A stretch of 53,170 bases of DNA from Pseudomonadales bacterium (GTDB taxonomy: Bacteria; Pseudomonadota; Gammaproteobacteria; Pseudomonadales; Azotimanducaceae), in contig JAJEIQ010000036.1 of the NCBI GenBank assembly GCA_022827905.1, forward strand, positions 1 to 53,170, in the 5' to 3' direction. The stretch's first letter is position 1, and the number at the start of each line of letters is the position of its first letter. Below are positions 24,722 through 32,698 of the stretch, in pieces. The notes beneath the pieces are model-generated. The model was not told where the DNA came from. It saw nothing but the letters and a program-made list of their open reading frames with translations, and did no database searches. The translations under genes were made by a program, and so were the position numbers.

Positions 24722-25278
24722 CCGTCGCGCTGTCCCTCGCCTACGCCCTCATCGTGGCGTTGCTGCTGAACTTGAGCCTAGCCAGCCGTTGGGGGCTGGC
24801 GGTGAAGCTCGGTGCAATCGTCATCGCCAGCGGCTTCTACATCGTGGCCTTTGAGGGCCACAAGCAACTCATGGGCTGGGCGACGTCCGCCGTCATGCCG
24901 GAGCAGTTTCGCCTGCACTGGATCACCATCGAGGAGCCGGACAAGGCCAGCCGCGCGCCGGGCAGCATCTTCTTCTGGGTCAGCGAACTCGACGCGGCGG
25001 GCTTGGTGGCCAGCGAGCCGCGCGCCCACCGCTTGCCGTGGGACGAAGCCACCGCCCAGGCCGCCGAGGACGCCTTGGCCGCGCTGACCGAGGGCGAACC
25101 CCTAGACGGCTTCATCTCCCGAGGCGCGGTGACCGCCGAGGAAGACCCGACCGGTCAAGGCGAGCGTGTCGGTGGTTCCGCAAACCCCTCGGACGACGGC
25201 GGGCCCCAACCCAGCTTCGAGTTCCGCCGCGTGCCGCCGCCCACCTTGCCGCCCAAACCGCACCCTACCGCAGGTTAA
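24718..25278 (+). CDS. Hypothetical membrane protein with proline-rich tail
   Basis: The 186-aa protein has two N-terminal membrane helices (about 3-22 and 28-46). A soluble region with IFFWVSELDAAGLV follows, then a disordered C-terminus rich in proline (RRVPPPTLPPKPHP). I do not recognise the family. It is the third gene of a tightly overlapped operon after the ExbB-like and MotB-like genes. A proline-rich tail next to a proton-driven stator is reminiscent of TonB/TolA linkers, but the polarity and domains are not the same. Its end overlaps the convergent aminotransferase gene by 14 bp. Confidence 0.65.
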   Translation: MTVALSLAYALIVALLLNLSLASRWGLAVKLGAIVIASGFYIVAFEGHKQLMGWATSAVMPEQFRLHWITIEEPDKASRAPGSIFFWVSELDAAGLVASEPRAHRLPWDEATAQAAEDALAALTEGEPLDGFISRGAVTAEEDPTGQGERVGGSANPSDDGGPQPSFEFRRVPPPTLPPKPHPTAG

Positions 25279-26635
25279 GCCCGTAGTGCCCGGCGGTGGC
25301 ATCCAAGGCGATGGTCAGACGCTCGACCAACACGTCGATCTCTTCGCGGCTGATGATCAGCGGCGGGGCGCTGATGATGGTGTCGCCCACCTGCCGCACC
25401 ATCAGGCCGTTGCCGATGGCGGCGTTGCGGCAGTGGATGGCGGCGCGGTGGTCGGCGTCGATGCGTTGGCGGCTGGCCTTGTTGCGCACCAGTTCCAAGG
25501 CGCCGAACAAGCCTTGGGTGCGGGCCTCGCCGACGATGGGGTGGTCGATGAGCGCACCCCAGCGCTTGCGCCAATGGTGGGCTGTGTCTTGGCGCACTTT
25601 TTCCACGATGGCGGTTTCCCGGTAGATGTCCAAGGTGGCGATGCCCGCGGCGCAGGCCACCGGATGCCCGGAATAGGTGAAGCCGTGGGCGAATTCGCCG
25701 CCCTGGGTGGTGAGCACTTCCGCCAACTTATCGGCAACCGCCACCCCGCCGAGGGGTTGGAACCCGTTGGTGACGGCTTTGGCGAAGCTGATCAGGTCCG
25801 GCTGCACACCGTAGGTCTGGCAGCCAAACCATTCGCCGGTGCGGCCGAAGCCGCAGATGACTTCGTCGCTGATCAGCAGCACCCCACGCTCGGAGCAGAT
25901 GCGGGCCACTTCCGTCCAGTAGTTTTGCGGGGGAATGATGACGCCGCCGGCGCCTTGGACCGGTTCAGCGATGAAGGCGGCGACGTTGGCCTCGCCGAGT
26001 TCGTCGATCTTCTCGGACAAAAGCCGCGCGGCCGCCCTGCCGTAGGCCGCCTCGTCCAGTTCGCCGGCATTCTCAAAGGCATAGGGCTGCTCGATGTGAT
26101 GGACGTAGGGCAGGCCGGTGAACTGCTTGTGCATGCTGCTCATGCCGCCGAGGCTGGCGGCGGCGATGGTGCTGCCGTGGTAGGCGTTCTTGCGGCTGAT
26201 GATGAGCTTCCGACGCGGTTGGTCGATGAGGTCGAAGTAACGGTGGACCAAGCGGATGTTGGTGTCGTTGGCCTCGGAACCCGAATTGGTGAAGAAGACG
26301 TGGTTGAACCCTTCCGGCAGCACTGCAATGAGGCGCTGCGCCATCTCGATGGTGATGTCGGTCGTGCAGTTGAAGAAGCTGTTGTAGTAGGGCAGCCGTT
26401 CGAGTTGCTCGGTGACGGCGCGCACGATCTTCGGTTGGCTGTAGCCTAGGTTCACGCACCACAGGCCGGACATGCCGTCCATGTACTGATTGGCCTCCGC
26501 GTCGGTCAGGTAGATGTGTTCGGCGGCCACGAAGGCGCGCCCACCGGACCGTTTGTAGGCAGCGAAGTCGGTGAAGGGGTGCAGCAGGACGGCGCGGTCG
26601 GAGTCATCGAGAACGTTGGCGATGGTCTGCTTCAT
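25265..26635 (-). CDS. Class III aminotransferase (PLP-dependent)
   Basis: From ATG 26635 the product is 456 aa. Motifs are NLGYSQPKIV, the phosphate-binding NSGSEANDTNIRLVH (about 114-128), LISDEVICGFGRTGEWFG with the PLP aspartate, and the Schiff-base lysine in DLISFAKAVTNGFQPLGG. It is closest to omega-aminotransferases using beta-alanine, putrescine or taurine-like donors with pyruvate. A longer frame to 26875 runs through a tandem repeat and is rejected. It could act with the glutamine-synthetase-like enzyme at 28581 in polyamine breakdown, which is a guess from proximity. Confidence 0.9.
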   Translation of the reverse strand: MKQTIANVLDDSDRAVLLHPFTDFAAYKRSGGRAFVAAEHIYLTDAEANQYMDGMSGLWCVNLGYSQPKIVRAVTEQLERLPYYNSFFNCTTDITIEMAQRLIAVLPEGFNHVFFTNSGSEANDTNIRLVHRYFDLIDQPRRKLIISRKNAYHGSTIAAASLGGMSSMHKQFTGLPYVHHIEQPYAFENAGELDEAAYGRAAARLLSEKIDELGEANVAAFIAEPVQGAGGVIIPPQNYWTEVARICSERGVLLISDEVICGFGRTGEWFGCQTYGVQPDLISFAKAVTNGFQPLGGVAVADKLAEVLTTQGGEFAHGFTYSGHPVACAAGIATLDIYRETAIVEKVRQDTAHHWRKRWGALIDHPIVGEARTQGLFGALELVRNKASRQRIDADHRAAIHCRNAAIGNGLMVRQVGDTIISAPPLIISREEIDVLVERLTIALDATAGHYGLNLR

Positions 26636-26732
26636 CTGTTGAATCCTGCGGTGTTCTGAACTCGGGGCCGAATTGCCACTATGCCAGCGGTGAGTGCGGC
26701 GCTCAATCAGCGCTCCGGTGATTTGGACCCTA

Positions 26733-26841
26733 CTTTCGAGGGCGGGACGCCCTCGCTCCGAAGAAGGCGGGACGCCCTCGCTCCGGGGAGGGCGAGAGGC
26801 CCTCGCTCCGAAGAAGGCGGGACGCCTTCGCTCCGGGGAGG
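26733..26841. repeat. Tandem repeat with GGGACGCCCTCGCTCCG core
   Basis: Four units of about 25 bp share (G)GCGGGACGCCCTCGCTCCG with slight variants (one unit has GCGAGAGGC, another GCCTTCGC). The linkers alternate AAGAAG and GGGAGG, so the array is also two copies of a 50-bp unit. Similar short G+C-rich repeats are dispersed between genes in many bacterial genomes. There are no unique spacers, so it is not a CRISPR array. It lies between the divergent aminotransferase and amidohydrolase genes. Confidence 0.85.
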
Positions 26842-26850
26842 GCACGGCGA

Positions 26851-26886
26851 TTGACATGCGGTGTCCGGCCTTCACAATGGCTCATC
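26851..26886 (+). promoter_or_regulatory. Putative promoter of the lipoprotein amidohydrolase, near-leaderless
   Basis: A consensus -35 box TTGACA (26851-26856) is followed after 16 bp by CACAAT (26873-26878), then 8 nt and the ATG at 26887. No ribosome site is present. Transcription would begin at or just before the start codon. Confidence 0.45.
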
Positions 26887-28572
26887 ATGCGCATTCCACT
26901 CGCATTGCTGGCCGTCGCGGCGTTGTTGTCCGGTTGCGGTCAAGCGCCGCAGCCCGCCGACCTGATTTTGAGCGCAGGCCGGGTGTACACCATGGATGAG
27001 GCCATGCCTTGGGCCGAGGCCGTGGCAATTCGCGGGGGTCGCATAGCCGCGGTTGGCAGTGACGCAGAAGTGCTCGACCGCTTTCGGGGCCAAGTCTTCG
27101 AACTCGGCGGGCGCATGGTCCTGCCCGGATTTCACGACGCCCACGTGCATCCGACTTTCGGTGGCATCCAGCTCATGCAATGCGACCTGTCCGGCTCGGC
27201 CGACGCGGCGACTCTGCTCGCCCAAGTGGCGCAATGCGATGCTGCGCTGCCGGAAGGAGAATGGCTGGTGGGCGGTGGCTGGGACCTGTCGCTGTTTGCG
27301 GATGCCAATCCGTCCAAGGACTTGCTCGATGCGGTCAATGCGGACCGCCCCATCTTCCTGCGCGGCTCGGACGGCCACTCCTCCTGGGCCAATTCCAAGG
27401 CGCTGGATTTAGCGGGCATTGAGGCGGAGACCCCCAATCCGCTCAATGGGATCATTGAGCGCGACGCCAATGGCGTGCCCTCCGGCACGCTGCGGGAATC
27501 CGCCCAAGGTTTGGTCGAGGCAGTTGTCCCGCCGCTTACCGATGCGGATCGCTTGGAAGCCACCCGTCAAGCGGTCGCCTTGGCCAACCAATTCGGCATC
27601 ACCTCCATGATCGACGCGGCCACCTCCGCGGACGAGTGGGCGGCTTGGCAAGGGCTTGAGGCGGCGGGTGGTCTCACCGCGCGGGTGGTGCTGTCCGTCC
27701 CGGTGTCCAGCCCGTTGACTTGGACGCCGTCCGAGGGGCTGATTCGCGCGGAGGACCGCAACCGCGGCAAGCGCCTGCGCCGGGATGCAGCCAAGCTCTT
27801 TGTTGACGGGGTGCTCGAAGGCGAGACCGCGGCGCTGCTGGAACCCTACCTGGGCGAGGGCGGCGGCAGCGGCATGTTGATCCTGCCGGCCGATGAACTG
27901 GCGGCGCGGGTTCTGGCGTTGGACGCCCAGGGCGTGCAGGCGCACTTTCACGCCATCGGCGACCGGGCCGTTCGGGTGGCTTTGGATGCGGTCGAGCAGG
28001 CGATTGAACACAACGGCCCTTCGGACAACCGTCATCACATCTCCCATCTGCAACTCATCGATCCCGCCGACTATCCCCGCTTTGCGGCATTAGGCGTCAC
28101 GGCCAACTTCCAGGCGCTGTGGGCTTACCCCGATGGCTACGTCACCGACATCAACCTGCCCGCGCTTGGCCCTGAGCGGGTCGAGGGGATGTACCCCATC
28201 GGCTCCTTGGAACGGGCGGGCGCCCGCATTGTGGCGGGCAGCGACTGGTCGGTGTCCTCCCTGAACCCGCTGCCTGCCATTGAGACCGCCCTGACCCGGC
28301 AGGATGCTTCCGGCGAGGTCGAAGGCGTGCTCAACGCTGACGAGGCGGTGAGCTTGGATACCATGCTGCGGGCCTACACGGCCAACGGCGCCTGGCTGAT
28401 GCATCAGGAGGACGAGACTGGCGTCATCAAGCCAGGCATGGCGGCAGATCTCGTGGTTCTGGAGAAGGATCTCTTCGACATGGCGGCTGAGGAGGTCGGC
28501 GAGGTGGCCGTGACCATGACCCTGTTCGAAGGCCAGATTGTCTATCAGCGTCCGTCGGAGTTGGGGCAGTAG
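26887..28572 (+). CDS. Lipoprotein amidohydrolase (YtcJ/amidohydrolase-3 type)
   Basis: The 561-aa product starts with a lipoprotein signal peptide MRIPLALLAVAALLSGCG (lipobox LSGC, Cys17). Metal ligands are visible in PGFHDAHVHPTFGG (HxH) and in later histidines FHAIGD and HISHLQLID; GSDWSVSSLNPL gives the catalytic aspartate. The C-terminal PGMAADLVVLEKDLF is typical of the family. It should hydrolyse amide or cyclic imide bonds at the membrane surface; substrate unknown. Starting at this ATG rather than at the upstream in-frame codon preserves the signal peptide. It lies 8 bp before the glutamine-synthetase-like gene. Confidence 0.88.
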   Translation: MRIPLALLAVAALLSGCGQAPQPADLILSAGRVYTMDEAMPWAEAVAIRGGRIAAVGSDAEVLDRFRGQVFELGGRMVLPGFHDAHVHPTFGGIQLMQCDLSGSADAATLLAQVAQCDAALPEGEWLVGGGWDLSLFADANPSKDLLDAVNADRPIFLRGSDGHSSWANSKALDLAGIEAETPNPLNGIIERDANGVPSGTLRESAQGLVEAVVPPLTDADRLEATRQAVALANQFGITSMIDAATSADEWAAWQGLEAAGGLTARVVLSVPVSSPLTWTPSEGLIRAEDRNRGKRLRRDAAKLFVDGVLEGETAALLEPYLGEGGGSGMLILPADELAARVLALDAQGVQAHFHAIGDRAVRVALDAVEQAIEHNGPSDNRHHISHLQLIDPADYPRFAALGVTANFQALWAYPDGYVTDINLPALGPERVEGMYPIGSLERAGARIVAGSDWSVSSLNPLPAIETALTRQDASGEVEGVLNADEAVSLDTMLRAYTANGAWLMHQEDETGVIKPGMAADLVVLEKDLFDMAAEEVGEVAVTMTLFEGQIVYQRPSELGQ

Positions 28573-28580
28573 GGGGAACC

Positions 28581-29903
28581 ATGACGGATCAACCCGCTGA
28601 GCTGGCGTCCACCCTGGATCTACTCGTCGCCGACCTTAACGGCGCTCCCCGGGGCAAAACGGTGCAGACCGGCGCCTTGGACGACGGCGACCCGCCGCAC
28701 TTCGTCGCTGCGGCGTTCTTTCAGACCATCACCGGCGATTACGCCGAAGGGTGCATGGAGCGCTACGACCCCAAGGACGAGGACTTGATCCTGCGTCCCG
28801 ACTGGTCGAGCTACAGCGCCTGCCCTTGGAAGCCAGGCGATCACGGGCAAGTAATCTGTGATTCGCTGGACAAGTCGGGCGCGTCCATCCCCTACGACAG
28901 CCGCAACGTATTGAAGCGCATACTCGGGATCTACGCCGATGCGGGCCTGCATCCCGTCGTTGCCCCGGAGCTGGAGTTCTACTTGCTTGAGCCGATTGGG
29001 CAGGATGCTTCGGCGCTTGCCCTGGCGCCCGGTCTCGATGGCCGTGCCGAGTTCGGCGGCGAAGCCTTCAGCGCCGACGCCTTGGATAAGTACGCGCCCT
29101 TCCTGGATGACGTGAAGGCGCAAGGCGAAGCGGCGGGCCTGCCGGTCAGCGCCTTCGTGCATGAAGTGGGTCCGTCGCAGATCGAGCTCAACCTGGCCCA
29201 CGGGGACCCGCTGCGCCGAGCCGACCAACTGTTTCTTCTCAAACGCCTAGTCAAGGCCTGCGCCATGCGCCACGGCTATCTGGCGAGCTTCATGGCCAAG
29301 CCCCTCGACGGGGTGCCGGGCAGCGGCGCCCATCTGCACTGCAGCGTCGTCGACGGCACCGGCGGCAACATCTTCGCCTTGAAGGATGGGCGGGCACCGG
29401 CCGCGTTGCGCCACTTCATCGGCGGGCTGCAAACCTGGCTGCCAGAAGCCTTTGCCCTGATCGCTCCCAACGTCAACAGCTTCAAGCGCTTCGTGCCGGA
29501 CCTTTCGGCCCCCATCAACCTGGAGTGGGGCTACGACAACCGCACTGCGGGACTGCGGGTGCCGTACGGCCCGTCCACCAGCGGGCGCGTGGAGAACCGG
29601 GTAGCGGGCGCCGATGTCAATCCGTACCTGCTCACCGCCACCACCTTGGCCTGTGGCTGGTTGGGCATGCAGGACCGCGTGGAGCCGACCCAACCCCATG
29701 AAGGTGACGCCTACGAAGCCCCCGCCACCCTGCCGAATGACCTAAGCCAAGCGCTCGCCACCTTGGCCGCCAACGGCCGCTTGGCGGACCTGCTCTCGGA
29801 AGCGTTCATCGAGGTGTACGTTGACGTGAAGCGGAGCGAACTGCAGGACTTCCAAAAGTGGATGACACCCTGGGAGGTGCGCTACCTCGGCAGCCAGCTG
29901 TGA
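28581..29903 (+). CDS. Glutamine-synthetase family protein (gamma-glutamyl-amine ligase-like)
   Basis: The 440-aa protein has VAPELEFYLLEP and HEVGPSQIELNLAHGDPL with the metal-binding glutamates. GVPGSGAHLHCSV, FKRFVPDLSAPINLEWG and STSGRVENRVAGADVNPY follow, all glutamine-synthetase motifs. The N-terminal start VADLNGAPRGK matches the PuuA-like group that ligates glutamate to amines such as putrescine, rather than true GlnA. An adjacent amidohydrolase and a class III aminotransferase fit an amine-catabolic setting. AGGGGGAACC precedes the ATG. The precise amine is unknown. Confidence 0.88.
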   Translation: MTDQPAELASTLDLLVADLNGAPRGKTVQTGALDDGDPPHFVAAAFFQTITGDYAEGCMERYDPKDEDLILRPDWSSYSACPWKPGDHGQVICDSLDKSGASIPYDSRNVLKRILGIYADAGLHPVVAPELEFYLLEPIGQDASALALAPGLDGRAEFGGEAFSADALDKYAPFLDDVKAQGEAAGLPVSAFVHEVGPSQIELNLAHGDPLRRADQLFLLKRLVKACAMRHGYLASFMAKPLDGVPGSGAHLHCSVVDGTGGNIFALKDGRAPAALRHFIGGLQTWLPEAFALIAPNVNSFKRFVPDLSAPINLEWGYDNRTAGLRVPYGPSTSGRVENRVAGADVNPYLLTATTLACGWLGMQDRVEPTQPHEGDAYEAPATLPNDLSQALATLAANGRLADLLSEAFIEVYVDVKRSELQDFQKWMTPWEVRYLGSQL

Positions 29904-29933
29904 GGCCGATTCCCGTGGCTCGATGGAGGCTTT

Positions 29934-30524
29934 TCAATTCGACCGGAATATGGTCGCCACATCCACCGCAAAACCCGTCAGCAAGGGTGAAGTGACCTCA
30001 GTGCCAAGGCCGAAGGTGCCGTACTCAGTGTAGGCGGAGCCTTCGAGCTCAAACACCGTGATGGTTTCCGTGCTCGGATCGACGATCCAGTACTCGGGGA
30101 TGCCAGCCTCCGCATAGTCGGTGCGCTTGGTGATCCAGTCGCGATTCGGGTCGTCAGGGCTGACAACTTCCACCACCAGATCGGCGCCCAGCCAAAAGCG
30201 ATTTTGGCGGCGGCCATCATGTCGGTCGCAAAGCAGGAGTAAGTCGGGTTCACGATACTTGCCTTCGCGAATGCGCAAGCGCACACCAGCGAAATGGACG
30301 ATGCCCGAGTCCCCGAGCCAAGCGAAGAAATGGCGGTAGAGGTCGCCGAGGATCTGGTGGTGGCGGTCAGTTGGCACGGGCAGCTTCTCAATGCAGCCGT
30401 CCGTGAATTCGATGGGCTGCCGTGCGTGGTCGGTGAAACCCAAATAGTCCTCGTCTCGCCATCGGCCTTGACGCGGCAGTTCCCGCTTGGTCAAGGGGTT
30501 CGTTGTGTGCGACCGATGCTCCAT
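29934..30524 (-). CDS. Uma2-family (DUF820) putative endonuclease-fold protein
   Basis: The 196-aa length from ATG 30524 (preceded by GAGGGCGGGC) is typical. Motifs are FTDGCIEKLPVPTDRHH, REPDLLLLCD, WLGADLVVEVVSPDD and DYAEAGIPEYWIVDPSTETI. These give the acidic and E-x-V pattern of the PD-(D/E)xK-like Uma2 fold. Such genes are numerous in cyanobacteria and some marine bacteria, and their biological role is unknown. It converges on the glutamine-synthetase-like gene with a 30-bp gap. Confidence 0.85.
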   Translation of the reverse strand: MEHRSHTTNPLTKRELPRQGRWRDEDYLGFTDHARQPIEFTDGCIEKLPVPTDRHHQILGDLYRHFFAWLGDSGIVHFAGVRLRIREGKYREPDLLLLCDRHDGRRQNRFWLGADLVVEVVSPDDPNRDWITKRTDYAEAGIPEYWIVDPSTETITVFELEGSAYTEYGTFGLGTEVTSPLLTGFAVDVATIFRSN

Positions 30525-30659
30525 GCCCGCCCTCAAGCCGATTTCCTCGACAGCCCTGTCTCGCTGGCATGGCAGTTTGGCACAGCGGATGCCCACCGCC
30601 AAATCGGGCACTGCCCAGAAGCACCTTTTGAAACCACACGCTCGCTCCTCCAACGCAGT

Positions 30660-31071
30660 TCAATGGGTCGTTTTCGGAACACTCTATCGGGGTGCGAGAC
30701 TGTTGTATGCGGTCAATCTCTCAACGAGTTGTAAGACATCGGCGTAACCGAACCGCTGATCGGGGAAGGGGGGCTGAGGGTCCTCGGGATGCTTGGATTT
30801 CCAGATTGACATCGGTGGAACATCGGTTGTGGGACGGAATCTGGGCGTGTCATTGTGCTTTCTCGAAATCACCTCGCGTGCGCCGATCTAACGCCACCTG
30901 AGACTAAGGAAACGGGGACTTTGGAAAGCGTTTGGGTTTTTGGGTACGGGTCGCTGATCTGGCGGCCCGGCATGGCGCTTCGTGAACGCCGGGTGGCGCG
31001 CGTTCGGGGTTGGACGCGGCGGTTCTGGCGGGGCTCCCGCGACCACCGGGGCGTTCCCGATGCGCCGGGGC
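30660..31071 (+). repeat. 412-bp direct repeat, left copy (chaC upstream region plus 5' end)
   Basis: This matches 38110-38523. The first 260 bp, which are upstream of chaC, differ at only a handful of positions including one 2-bp indel. The last 150 bp, which are coding, differ at roughly one base in ten. The repeat ends abruptly on both sides. The left copy carries only the first 50 codons of chaC and the right copy the whole gene. The cargo between the copies is two genes for surface proteins. Confidence 0.9.
30921..31071 (+). pseudogene. Truncated chaC (N-terminal 50 codons)
   Basis: From a TTG at 30921 the frame reads ESVWVFGYGSLIWRPG and on to RGVPDAPG, as in the intact gene at 38373. 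After about 31071 the sequence is unrelated. It lacks the catalytic glutamate region and cannot make an active enzyme. An open frame runs on to about 31553, but the continuation has no homology and lies antisense to the next gene. The stretch 30525-30920 upstream of it holds only the non-coding part of the repeat. Confidence 0.8.
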
Positions 31072-31130
31072 ACTCCGACGTTCATCAACTACCCTGTTGC
31101 AATGAGTCCGTGTCGCAAATGCGCTTTCTT

Positions 31131-32594
31131 TCAGCGGGTTGCCGTGGCGCCGATGGCGACAGCGTCGCCCCGGGCGATCACCAACGCTATCGCATGGTCA
31201 TTGCCGCCGGCGTTTGTTGCATCCCCGACGGCAAGAATCACTTTCAAGTCAAACAGCCCGCAATCGGCCTCCGCATTGCTTTCGTACAGGTTGAACGCCG
31301 GGTTGATGCCGTCGAGTGCGCCCGACAAGCTGCACCGCAGGGTGCCCAGATTCAGTTCTCCCTCGAATTCAGCAGCCGCATTGATGGAAAACATCAGGTC
31401 TTCGTCCGAAGTTTTCCAAGCTCCCGCCAATCCGGCGGCGTCGGCGCCGCGGTCGAAACCCGGAACCGCCCAGCCATTGAATGCACGGGCGGAGCCGTTC
31501 CCGACCGTGTAGCTGCCCCGCATCCAGTCGCCCTGCTGGTAGGTGGCCGCTAGTTCGAACGACTCGCTGCCGCCCCGCATGCCCGCCCCCTGACTTTGAA
31601 CTTCGCCGGACTCATAGACCTCGCCCAAGGCGTTCAAACGGCCCGCGTCCGATCCATAGGTGCCGTCAACGACCCAGGGATTCCCGGACATTTCGGGCAA
31701 CCAGCCATACAGGCGGCTGTCGGTGGTGGCGATCAGATAGCCGTCTTCACTCAGGCCATCGTCGAAGGTCAGCTTCCACACGCCGGCCGGGCCTCGATAA
31801 TCCACCTTGGCGGCTGACAGATTGGACAAGTGGCCGGTTGGGGTTTCCAACAGGCTCATAACCAAGATGGGTTGGTCCGAGATGACCGCGAGTTGCCACT
31901 TGCCGGTGCCGTCCCCAAAACCGTTGCCGACTTCGAGATCCTCCGCGGTCACAGCCATGGCCTCAAGCGCTCCCAGCCTGAACTCGCCTGCCCGAGCCCC
32001 GGCCATCCCGGCGTCATCAACACCGCTGATGGTGACATTGGCGCCGTTGCGCGACAGGTTCACCAAGCGCAGCCAACTGCGTTGGTTGAAGTTGCTGGCG
32101 GGATTGAAAATGGACACCCAATGCCGAAGGCCCCCAGCCGGCGCCACTGCGGACATGGCGGTGAGAAAGCCGTCCGGTCGGGTGCGAATGTAGGCCTGCG
32201 GCTCGATGTCGTACTCGCTGTGCAGATAGAGGCGCCAGTGGCCCATTGCCGGACCCAGCCCCTGCGGCAGGCCCTTGCCCGCGTTGCCGTTCTCCAGATC
32301 GCCCGAGTTGAGGTGAACGGTGCGCCCGCCGCCCAGTTCCAGCATCACCGGGCCACGCTCGTTGCCCGCGTCATCCACGCCAAAGATGAACACCATGGCG
32401 ATTTGTTCCGAGTGGTTGATGATGCGAACGAAGCCCTGCTGGGTGACCCCCGAGGCAGTGGGCATCGAGTTCGCCTCGGAAACGAACAGCGGCAGGATGT
32501 GCTCGCGCCCGATGGACAACTGCGCGAGCGCAGCGCCACAAAGTACAAGGCCCGACAGCGCAACAAGCGCCGCTTTCCAAAAACGAACGCCCAT
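31131..32594 (-). CDS. Secreted repeat protein sharing RLINHS-type domains with the 371-1768 product
   Basis: The 487-aa protein starts at ATG 32594, five bases after GGAGG, and has a signal peptide (FWKAALVALSGLVLCGAALA). Residues about 30-250 hold two repeats with QGFVRIINHSEQ, GVDDAGNERGPV, GDLENGNAGKGLPQGLG, then SWLRLVNLSRNG, SGVDDAGMAGARAG and NGFGDGTGKWQL. They are clearly related to the C-terminal half of the spondin protein. The remainder (about 260-487) is a beta-rich region (GVWKLTFDDGLSEDGYLI; LAGAWKTSDEDLMFSI), perhaps a lipocalin-like barrel. Function is unknown; it is part of the cargo between the chaC repeats. Confidence 0.75.
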   Translation of the reverse strand: MGVRFWKAALVALSGLVLCGAALAQLSIGREHILPLFVSEANSMPTASGVTQQGFVRIINHSEQIAMVFIFGVDDAGNERGPVMLELGGGRTVHLNSGDLENGNAGKGLPQGLGPAMGHWRLYLHSEYDIEPQAYIRTRPDGFLTAMSAVAPAGGLRHWVSIFNPASNFNQRSWLRLVNLSRNGANVTISGVDDAGMAGARAGEFRLGALEAMAVTAEDLEVGNGFGDGTGKWQLAVISDQPILVMSLLETPTGHLSNLSAAKVDYRGPAGVWKLTFDDGLSEDGYLIATTDSRLYGWLPEMSGNPWVVDGTYGSDAGRLNALGEVYESGEVQSQGAGMRGGSESFELAATYQQGDWMRGSYTVGNGSARAFNGWAVPGFDRGADAAGLAGAWKTSDEDLMFSINAAAEFEGELNLGTLRCSLSGALDGINPAFNLYESNAEADCGLFDLKVILAVGDATNAGGNDHAIALVIARGDAVAIGATATR

Positions 32595-32698
32595 AGCGCC
32601 CTCCATCATTTACAGGTACAGGTTTTCCAGATCGCGCGATTTCATCGCCACCTGGGCCAACTCCCAAACTCCACCCCGACGGGTTTCAGCGGCCCAGG

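Noticed and set aside
23443-25278. Zorya-type anti-phage system (ZorA/ZorB-like channel pair)
   Set aside because: The channel pair is reminiscent, but there is no ZorC/ZorD or ZorE gene and the partner lacks a peptidoglycan-binding domain.
26733-26841. Regular G+C-rich repeats that could suggest a CRISPR array
   Set aside because: The linkers are only 6 bp and repetitive, there are no unique spacers and no cas genes; it is a tandem or dispersed intergenic repeat.
25265-26875. Longer start for the class III aminotransferase at 26875
   Set aside because: The extra 80 residues translate the tandem repeat and overlap the divergent gene start; family homology begins at 26635.
30684-30872. 62-codon minus-strand frame also open at 38134-38322
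   Set aside because: The two copies are so similar that an open frame carries little weight; three of four codon changes alter the amino acid and there is no ribosome site.
30921-31553. Open frame continuing from the truncated chaC to 31553
   Set aside because: After about 31071 it is only the antisense of the secreted repeat protein gene and has no homology of its own.
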